NCBI GenBank assembly: GCA_009691315.1
Contig: SICT01000038.1
Coordinates: 1 to 9,624 of the forward strand
Direction: 5' to 3'
From: Candidatus Uhrbacteria bacterium
Lineage (GTDB): Bacteria > Patescibacteriota > Patescibacteriia > 2-12-FULL-60-25
Length of the DNA: 9,624 bases
In this document: piece after piece, positions 5,657-9,624 of the stretch
How positions within the stretch are numbered: position 1 is the stretch's first letter
How the letters are laid out: the number at the start of each line of letters is the position of its first letter
The notes under the pieces: model-generated
Told to the model about the DNA's origin: nothing
What the model saw: the letters and a program-made list of their open reading frames with translations, nothing else
Database searches by the model: none
Made by a program: the position numbers and the translations under genes

Positions 5657-6400
5657 ATGGGCAAAAAAACAAAACAGACACCCAAGCCGAAAGTAACCGC
5701 GGCAGAAATCACCATCGGCATCGTGCCGATCGATGAGGTGGACAAAAAACATGTGGCCCTTGTAGAACGGAATCTGCGACGTCTCGGCTTTCAAACCGTG
5801 CGTCTCGAGCGCCAAAAACGCGCTCCCTGGATCAAAGTCAAACGTGGTCACGTCTGTGGAAATGAACTTTGCGGATGGCTCAGCCACTTTCGTTCTCCGC
5901 ATCAGTTCGGTAATATTGTCGGCGTGACAAACCATCCACTATTTTATCACGACGGAACTGGACTCCACGGATTCCAAAGTTCGGATCGCTGTCTCATCAG
6001 CGTCGATAAACTCAAAACGCGCGCCGGAATCCGAGGCCTGCTGATACATGAGGTTGCGCATTTGTTCAACCTCGACCACTGCGATGATCTGACCTGTCTG
6101 ATGAATGGTCACACCGACCCGGACGAAGTGCAGGATCGATTCTGCTCCGTGTGTGAAGCGCTATTCAGCGAAGCGACGGGCTGGAGACCGTGGTACAGGA
6201 TCCTCACGCTGACGTTGTCACCAACGTATCGCTGGATCTATCAGCTCGTGCTGGCGTTCCTCTCCTTGCTCGCGATCGCCTGGTCATTCACCGCCGATGA
6301 TCTGTGGACCAGAAGAACGCTCCTAACTCTTGGCACGCTTGGCTGGGCCTCTGTCCTGTGGAGCGCTCTGCCGCCAAACAAACTCTCTCGTCAACTCTGA
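5657..6400 (+). CDS. Archaemetzincin-like (M54) protein with C-terminal membrane anchor
   Basis: A 247-residue protein. Residues 18-58 resemble the archaemetzincin N-terminus (ITIGIVPIDEV, then a helix and LGFQTVRLE). The zinc site lies in HEVAHLFNLDHC (131-142), followed by D-D-L-T-C147-L-M149, then C163-SV-C166. This fits the family signature HExxHxxGxxHC-x4-CxM-CxxC. Ligands would be H131, H135 and H141, the base E132, and M149 the metzincin Met-turn; the four cysteines would form the second zinc site. Two departures are visible: N138 replaces the usual Gly, and 13 residues rather than about 17 separate CxM from CxxC. Two hydrophobic helices follow (about 193-213 and 220-238), so it should be membrane-bound with a cytoplasmic catalytic domain, as there is no signal peptide. 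Start 5657 is set by GGGAG six bases upstream. Substrate unknown. Confidence 0.8.
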   Translation: MGKKTKQTPKPKVTAAEITIGIVPIDEVDKKHVALVERNLRRLGFQTVRLERQKRAPWIKVKRGHVCGNELCGWLSHFRSPHQFGNIVGVTNHPLFYHDGTGLHGFQSSDRCLISVDKLKTRAGIRGLLIHEVAHLFNLDHCDDLTCLMNGHTDPDEVQDRFCSVCEALFSEATGWRPWYRILTLTLSPTYRWIYQLVLAFLSLLAIAWSFTADDLWTRRTLLTLGTLGWASVLWSALPPNKLSRQL

Positions 6401-6418
6401 TCCTCCGGGATCTTTTTT
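6399..6418 (+). terminator. Rho-independent terminator of the archaemetzincin-like gene
   Basis: GATCC (6399-6403), loop TCCG, GGATC (6408-6412), then six T residues (6413-6418). The stem starts inside the stop codon (TGA 6398-6400). It ends the plus-strand unit before the convergent arsR gene. Confidence 0.75.
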
Positions 6419-6441
6419 AATGAAACATTTTTACTATGCGC

Positions 6442-6714
6442 CTATTCGCGCGAATTAGAGAAGGTAAGAACGGTTTTTAAAATAGGATGCAGAGGTTTGT
6501 TAAGAAAATAAATCATCGTGAGACTCACTTGTTCGTGTTCGACCAAATCGCTGGCGGCTAAAAGACGCAAGTGTTTAGAAGTGGCCTTCAAGGAAAGTTT
6601 AATGGATCCGGCAATTTCTCCGACTGATGCTTTGCCTACTTTTTGAAGATGCCTGAGGATCATCAAACGTCGGCGATTTGCCAGCGCCTTCATGACACGT
6701 TCGATATCTTTCAT
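6442..6714 (-). CDS. ArsR/SmtB-type winged-helix regulator
   Basis: A 90-residue single-domain DNA-binding protein. The opening MKDIERVMKALANRRRLMIL is typical of the ArsR fold. The helix-turn-helix spans about 30-53 (SVGEIAGSIKLSLKATSKHL), and the wing follows in LVEHEQVSLTMIYFLNK. The ELCVCDL metal-binding helix of SmtB/ArsR sensors is absent and there is no cysteine at all, so it is not a classical metal sensor of that site type. It lies 49 bp after the cupin gene in the same direction and may form an operon with it. Its last codons fall inside one copy of a 22-bp direct repeat whose second copy lies 38-59 bp upstream of its ATG. The protein may therefore bind its own control region. ATG 6714 is seven bases after an extended -10 box. 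Confidence 0.9.
   Translation of the reverse strand: MKDIERVMKALANRRRLMILRHLQKVGKASVGEIAGSIKLSLKATSKHLRLLAASDLVEHEQVSLTMIYFLNKPLHPILKTVLTFSNSRE
6444..6465. repeat. 22-bp direct repeat, copy 1 (end of arsR)
   Basis: This is identical in all 22 positions to 6753-6774, 309 bp away. The first 12 bases, ATTCGCGCGAAT (6444-6455), are a perfect palindrome. On the minus strand this copy encodes the final residues of the ArsR protein, and its edge lies in the stop codon. Confidence 0.9.
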
Positions 6715-6721
6715 ACAGATC

Positions 6722-6730
6722 AGAATATCA
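6722..6730 (-). promoter_or_regulatory. Extended -10 of arsR, leaderless type
   Basis: Minus strand TG-A-TATTCT (hexamer 6727-6722), seven bases before the ATG at 6714. No good -35 is seen. The palindrome at 6753-6764 lies just upstream of where the -35 would be, a usual place for an operator. Confidence 0.45.
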
Positions 6731-6752
6731 CACTCACTCTCCTTATTCTACC

Positions 6753-6774
6753 ATTCGCGCGAATTAGAGAAGGT
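6753..6774. repeat. 22-bp direct repeat, copy 2 (cupin stop, upstream of arsR)
   Basis: Second copy of the 22-bp sequence, again with the palindrome ATTCGCGCGAAT (6753-6764). It contains the TAA stop of the cupin gene and lies 38-59 bp upstream of the arsR ATG. It is read in a different frame from copy 1, so protein similarity does not explain the identity. Confidence 0.9.
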
Positions 6775-7252
6775 CTTTTGCTGGATGATAGTCATCCTTA
6801 ACTTCTGTGACGATAGGTGGGTATTGAACGGAAAGAAAAAAGAGAACGCCGTCTTCTTCGACCGTAAATCCATGAACGGTTTTTGGAGGAATCAACCTCT
6901 CTTCTCCATCATGAACCGCTATCCAGAGACCGTCTTGATACGCAAAAGCATTTTTTGGATTCTCAAAACCGTGAGACGCGCCAAGAATATGGATGAAAGC
7001 TGACGATCCTTCGTGGTAATGAATTTGATCTCGCAAATTAGACACAACTTTCACGACTTCAATTTCTAGATTGTCCGGCTGATAGTCGAAGTTGCTCAAG
7101 ACAGAATCAATGAGTTTATTGGGAAGGCTAAAAATTTGGAAACCGTGATAATCTTCAAAGTGAATAACTTCGTTAAAATTTGCTCGTGATTGAGCATTGA
7201 ATGTTTCCACGATAGCATGCGCGATCTCTTGCAAATCATTTTCTTTTTTCAT
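6764..7252 (-). CDS. Cupin-domain protein
   Basis: A 162-residue protein with a C-terminal cupin barrel (about 60-148). Motif 1 is H78-Y-H80 in RDQIHYHEGSSAFIHILG, and motif 2 is IPPKTVHGFTV with H127. The glutamate usually found between HxH and the glycine is not at its normal place (S or A there), though E81 follows H80 directly. Three histidines could hold a metal. The N-terminal 60 residues are helical, with no known motif. Cupins include dioxygenases, isomerases and sugar- or ligand-binding proteins, and none can be chosen from sequence. ATG 7252 has only a weak GAG upstream. The gene precedes arsR in the same direction with a 49-bp gap, so the regulator may control it or share its transcript. 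The stop codon lies in the 22-bp repeat. Confidence 0.82.
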   Translation of the reverse strand: MKKENDLQEIAHAIVETFNAQSRANFNEVIHFEDYHGFQIFSLPNKLIDSVLSNFDYQPDNLEIEVVKVVSNLRDQIHYHEGSSAFIHILGASHGFENPKNAFAYQDGLWIAVHDGEERLIPPKTVHGFTVEEDGVLFFLSVQYPPIVTEVKDDYHPAKDLL

Positions 7253-7298
7253 AGCTCAGTTAAACAACGCGTAAAGAGTTTTCATCAGACGGCATAGT

Positions 7299-7329
7299 TT
7301 GATCAGAGTATCCCAAAGTCTGCTATACT
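7299..7329 (+). promoter_or_regulatory. Promoter of the DUF1761 gene
   Basis: A very good extended -10, TG-C-TATACT (hexamer 7324-7329), with TTGATC (7299-7304) as a possible -35 at a long 19-nt spacing. The predicted start is near 7336. The leader of about 25 nt is T-rich and has no Shine-Dalgarno site. Confidence 0.6.
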
Positions 7330-7360
7330 GTAAACAATTAATTCTTTATTTCTTTATTTT

Positions 7361-7792
7361 ATGTCTCCAGCTATTCCTATCAATTATTTGGCCGTGCTCG
7401 TGTGTGGCATTGTGTCCATGGTCGTTGGATCGCTTTGGTACGGCCCCTTATTCGGCAAAATGTGGATGTCCCTGATGGGCATGACACCGGAAAAAATGGA
7501 AGCGTCCAAAAAGAAGGGCATGACGCAGTCATATATACTCATGTTCATCGGTTCGCTCGTTATGGCGTATGTGCTGGCGCATTCTGTCGTGTTTGGCTCA
7601 AGTTATCTGCACATGACCGGCGCCTGGGCCGGGGTCATGGCTGGTTTCTGGAGCTGGCTCGGCTTTATTGCGCCCGTCACTCTGGGAAGCGTGTTGTGGG
7701 AAAATAAATCTTGGAACTTGTGGATCTTAAACAATGGCCATTACCTGGTTTCACTGTTGGTCATGGGCGCGATTTTAGGCGCGTGGATGTAA
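7361..7792 (+). CDS. DUF1761 family membrane protein
   Basis: A 143-residue integral membrane protein with four predicted helices, at about 8-28, 57-76, 87-111 and 124-142. The family signature is visible as INYLAVLVCGIVSMVVGSLW (7-26), then YGPLFGKMWMSLMGM (27-41), and later WAGVMAGFWSWLGF. DUF1761 proteins are small membrane proteins of unknown function found in many bacteria. The length is normal and no catalytic motif is seen. It is transcribed alone from the extended -10 promoter at 7324-7329, with no clear ribosome binding site. Its last 32 bases overlap the 3' end of tag on the other strand, and a hairpin follows its stop codon at once. Confidence 0.88.
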   Translation: MSPAIPINYLAVLVCGIVSMVVGSLWYGPLFGKMWMSLMGMTPEKMEASKKKGMTQSYILMFIGSLVMAYVLAHSVVFGSSYLHMTGAWAGVMAGFWSWLGFIAPVTLGSVLWENKSWNLWILNNGHYLVSLLVMGAILGAWM

Positions 7793-8345
7793 AAAAACAA
7801 GCGGTTACATGGTCATTAACCATGCCGACCGCTTGCATGTGAGCGTACACGACCGTGGGTCCAAGAAATTTGAACCCACGGTTTTTTAAATCTTTTGACC
7901 ACGCCACCGCCTCCGGAATATGCACAGGGTAATCTTTGGCGGTCTTTATTTTATGTTTGATCGGCTTGCCCTTAACCCACGACCACATATATTTCTCAAA
8001 GGTCCCAAATTCTTTTTGCACTTCGAGAAACTTTTTTGCGTTATTAATCGCCGCCTCAATTTTTAAACGATTACGAATAATCCCAGCGTCTTTCAAAAGA
8101 GACGTGACCTTGCGTTGATCAAACCGCGCCACTTTTCGATAATCGAATCCAGCAAATGCTTTTTCAAAATTCTTGCGCTTATGTAAAACGGTGCGCCAAG
8201 AAAGTCCAGCTTGAAATGTTTCCAAAACTAAAAATTCATAAATCAATCGATCATCACGCACCGGTACTCCCCACTCGTGATCATGGTAATCAATATACAA
8301 CGGATCCCCTGATGTCACCCAAGGACAACGCACCGGCTCTTGCAT
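7761..8345 (-). CDS. tag: DNA-3-methyladenine glycosylase I
   Basis: A 194-residue Tag protein that removes 3-methyladenine from alkylated DNA. The family zinc site is complete: C7 (VRCPWV), H21 (DYHDHEWGVP), H179 and C183 (VNDHVTAC). Catalytic-pocket residues are in the conserved block LETFQAGLSWRTVLHKRKNF, with E42 and W50. The segment FKFLGPTVVYAHMQAVGMVN marks the C-terminal helices. The protein ends about ten residues after C183, slightly longer than E. coli Tag. Its ATG comes one base after the stop of the upstream membrane protein, with AAGGGG eight bases before it, so the two form an operon. The 3' end overlaps DUF1761 by 32 bp, and a terminator-like hairpin lies inside its last codons. 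Confidence 0.95.
   Translation of the reverse strand: MQEPVRCPWVTSGDPLYIDYHDHEWGVPVRDDRLIYEFLVLETFQAGLSWRTVLHKRKNFEKAFAGFDYRKVARFDQRKVTSLLKDAGIIRNRLKIEAAINNAKKFLEVQKEFGTFEKYMWSWVKGKPIKHKIKTAKDYPVHIPEAVAWSKDLKNRGFKFLGPTVVYAHMQAVGMVNDHVTACFFTSTRLKSRP
7791..7835 (-). terminator. Terminator-like hairpin inside the 3' end of tag
   Basis: On the minus strand an 8-bp outer stem CAAGCGGT / ACCGCTTG (7835-7828 with 7805-7798) encloses a 6-bp inner stem CATGGT / ACCATG (7824-7819 with 7813-7808, loop of 5). A run of seven T residues (7797-7791) follows. It has the form of an intrinsic terminator for minus-strand transcription, yet it lies about 28 bases before the tag stop codon. On the plus strand it follows the DUF1761 stop directly but lacks a T run. 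Confidence 0.55.
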
Positions 8346-8346
8346 A

Positions 8347-8724
8347 TCATTCCCCTTTTTTCCTTACGATTCTCCAATGAAAGAAAAAGAGTGGCGCACC
8401 AACAAGAATAAATGAGAGATCGCGAATAAGATCACGCTCGCGCTGAGCGATACGATTCTTGTCCGACTGCTGCTTCATCTCCTCCTGCTGTTTAGAGCAA
8501 TCCGGTTGATCGATGGGCTTTCCATCCGCACGCGCGATCGCAGGCACGGCGCAAGGATAGCTTTGATAATAATCCTGATCTGCATGCGTAAAGACGTATG
8601 AACGCAAAAGCGTGTTAATCAAATCTGCGCTCGCAAAAACCATCATCATCAACCCAACAAACGCCACCAGATACAAATAGATATTCTTAATCACTACGAC
8701 TTTTGTGTTTTGAGTGGATTCCAT
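8347..8724 (-). CDS. Two-TM membrane protein of unknown function
   Basis: I do not recognise a named family with confidence, although similar short proteins occur in candidate-phylum genomes. The 125 residues contain a first membrane helix at about 15-40 (IYLYLVAFVGLMMMVFASAD). A middle segment of about 60 residues with two cysteines (C58, C76) follows, then a charged helix rich in Q, K and R (78-102), and a second membrane helix at about 103-118 followed by RIVRKKGE. The basic tail suggests that the end is cytoplasmic, which would place the cysteine loop outside, where a C58-C76 disulfide is possible. ATG 8724 is chosen because a -10 box lies eight bases before it; a TTG two codons upstream is weaker. 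Directly upstream of tag in the same operon, with one base between stop and start. Confidence 0.8.
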   Translation of the reverse strand: MESTQNTKVVVIKNIYLYLVAFVGLMMMVFASADLINTLLRSYVFTHADQDYYQSYPCAVPAIARADGKPIDQPDCSKQQEEMKQQSDKNRIAQRERDLIRDLSFILVGAPLFFFHWRIVRKKGE

Positions 8725-8732
8725 ATGCAAAC

Positions 8733-8761
8733 ATCATATCCTAAATTTCACCAATATTCAA
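8733..8761 (-). promoter_or_regulatory. Promoter of the membrane protein-tag operon, leaderless type
   Basis: Minus strand: -35 TTGAAT (8761-8756), a 17-nt spacer, -10 TATGAT (8738-8733). Eight bases separate the -10 from the ATG at 8724. The -35 box shares its TT with the T run of the csp terminator. Confidence 0.7.
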
Positions 8762-8788
8762 AAGCCGCCCGATAAAAGGCGGCTTTTT
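8760..8788 (-). terminator. Rho-independent terminator of the cold-shock gene
   Basis: A perfect 10-bp stem AAAAGCCGCC / GGCGGCTTTT (8760-8769 with 8778-8787) and an 8-base loop. On the minus strand it ends in TTTT then GAATATT. On the plus strand it ends in TTTTT, so it can work in both directions. It lies about 20 bp past the csp stop. Confidence 0.85.
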
Positions 8789-8808
8789 ATGGACAATGTT
8801 TTTGACGC

Positions 8809-9006
8809 TTAGGCGCGCTTCACGTTGACCGCGCGAGGACCCTTGTCAGAAGCTTCTGTTTCAAAGCTCACCATATCACCGACTTTGAGGTCGTTGAAGG
8901 CGCAATCCACGAGGGAAGATGAGTGAAAAAACAAATCCTTCTCCTGACCTTCGGCGGCGATGAAACCAAAGCCGCGCTCGTTCAAACTCTTAATGGTACC
9001 GTTCAT
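8809..9006 (-). CDS. csp: Cold-shock domain protein (CspA family)
   Basis: A 65-residue single cold-shock domain, a five-strand OB fold that binds single-stranded RNA and DNA and melts RNA structure. RNP1 is RGFGFI (11-16) and RNP2 is LFFHSSSL (25-32), both with their aromatic residues. The ending GPRAVNVKRA is typical of the family. The start at 9006 (MNGTIKSLNERGFGF) matches the family; the frame is open 11 codons further upstream but that part has no homology. It is monocistronic, with its own promoter and a strong terminator. The leader of about 32 nt is short compared with that of E. coli cspA, so a long thermosensing leader is not present. Confidence 0.95.
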   Translation of the reverse strand: MNGTIKSLNERGFGFIAAEGQEKDLFFHSSSLVDCAFNDLKVGDMVSFETEASDKGPRAVNVKRA

Positions 9007-9044
9007 AAGTTCTACGCTTAACAATGAATAAACTAACAAAAGAC

Positions 9045-9073
9045 AGTATACCTTATTTCGAGGAATTTGGCAA
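9045..9073 (-). promoter_or_regulatory. Promoter of the cold-shock gene
   Basis: Minus strand: -35 TTGCCA (9073-9068), a 17-nt spacer, -10 TATACT (9050-9045). The -35 lies inside the last codons of the M3 peptidase gene and the predicted start is near 9038. Both boxes are close to consensus. Confidence 0.75.
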
Positions 9074-9624
9074 GGGGAGGGGCTCCGCTATTCCCAAAAA
9101 CCGTTTATAGGCCTGCGCATTGGCTTCGCGGCCCAGGAATCGATAGACTAATACGTTCTCATCAGCCGAACTTCCGGGAGCAAGAATTTCCTTGCAATAA
9201 GCAGCGGCCGTGACCGTATTTAACATTCCTTCTGCCTCAAAACGCGTGAGCAAATCAAAGGCAAGTGAACGCGCCCACTGATAACCATAATAGGCCGCAT
9301 CATATCCGACCAGATGCCCAAAGGCTGTTTGAAAACAGGTATGTGGAATCCGAGTAAATGAACTGAACTCATGATGAAGCGTTTCCATCACTTCCGTGGT
9401 ATCAAATCCAGGTTCGCGTGTGTGATAGATTTGATCCAATGAAGATAAAAAAATCTGACGTTCCACGGCGGTGGCCTCACCAAACGTACGCGCTTGAATC
9501 ATGGCTTGAAAAAGATCTTCGGGAAGTTTCTGTCCGGTCTGATACTGTCGCGCAAACACGTCGAGCGTCTCACGCTTCCAAGCCCACTCTTCAAACATTT
9601 GTGACGGCGCTTCCACAAAATCAC
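9053..9624 (-). CDS. M3 family oligopeptidase, C-terminal part
   Basis: The gene enters from the right edge and only its last 189 residues are visible. They begin DFVEAPSQMFEEWAWKRETL, the block that in thimet oligopeptidase, Dcp and OpdA lies after the HExxH zinc site. Further on is HLVGYDAAYYGYQWARSLAF, which carries the tyrosines of the substrate pocket, and then the ending ILAPGSSADENVLVYRFLGR with the family spacing. M3 enzymes cleave short peptides in the cytoplasm or periplasm. The VEAPSQM form suggests the thimet oligopeptidase/Dcp branch rather than oligoendopeptidase F, but only weakly. The zinc ligands lie outside the window, so activity cannot be judged. The last codons contain the -35 box of the downstream csp gene. 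Confidence 0.93.
   Translation of the reverse strand, partial: DFVEAPSQMFEEWAWKRETLDVFARQYQTGQKLPEDLFQAMIQARTFGEATAVERQIFLSSLDQIYHTREPGFDTTEVMETLHHEFSSFTRIPHTCFQTAFGHLVGYDAAYYGYQWARSLAFDLLTRFEAEGMLNTVTAAAYCKEILAPGSSADENVLVYRFLGREANAQAYKRFLGIAEPLPLPNSSK

Noticed and set aside
6692..7003. Plus-strand frame across the arsR/cupin junction
   Set aside because: The minus-strand cupin and ArsR proteins both have recognisable motifs; this frame has none and crosses their control region.
1..9624. Defence island, prophage or biosynthetic cluster
   Set aside because: The genes are housekeeping repair, stress and membrane functions, each in short separate units; no integrase, phage, toxin-antitoxin or defence gene is recognisable.

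Overview
The window looks like a stretch of ordinary chromosome from a small-genome bacterium, most likely a Candidate Phyla Radiation (Patescibacteria) lineage. This is inferred from the style of several proteins: a GreA with a short basic N-terminal extension, the HIT variant, and short hypothetical membrane proteins. It also rests on the dense packing on both strands and the many genes without a clear Shine-Dalgarno site. TGA is used as a true stop, for example in the ATGA overlap of msrA and msrB, so this is not a code-25 lineage such as Gracilibacteria. Nothing marks the window as a prophage, plasmid or defence island. I saw no tRNA, rRNA, CRISPR array or transposase gene.

Layout. Positions 1-415 hold a partial CBS-pair protein on the minus strand. 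Positions 416-648 are non-coding and carry a strong minus-strand promoter and a symmetric nested palindromic element of about 120 bp. Next is a plus-strand protein made of two tandem copies of one domain, only the second keeping an HExxE motif (649-1209). An orphan helical protein with its own terminator follows (1231-1714). A minus-strand operon then runs msrA > msrB > endonuclease/exonuclease/phosphatase-like > HIT (3995 down to 1836). It is divergent from greA (4026-4532). A minus-strand lipoprotein and a plus-strand PEBP-family gene share a divergent promoter region around 5104-5149. A promoter overlapping the PEBP stop codon drives a membrane-anchored archaemetzincin-like protein (5657-6400), closed by a terminator. 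A cupin gene and an ArsR-type regulator (minus) each end in the same 22-bp sequence, which contains a 12-bp palindrome. A DUF1761 membrane protein (plus) then runs into tag (minus), their 3' ends overlapping. tag is preceded by a two-TM protein in the same operon, then a cold-shock protein and the C-terminal part of an M3 oligopeptidase.

How the genes fit together. The best functional unit is the msrAB operon (protein-methionine repair) with a HIT hydrolase and an EEP-fold enzyme. tag repairs alkylated DNA, and greA and csp support transcription and RNA handling. Several promoters place the -10 box only 6-10 nt before the start codon, which suggests that many genes here are transcribed as leaderless mRNAs. 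I did not find a multi-gene system I would call new. The most unusual items are the archaemetzincin-like membrane protein, the duplicated-domain protein, the nested palindrome, the paired 22-bp repeats around arsR, and a terminator-like hairpin inside the end of tag.
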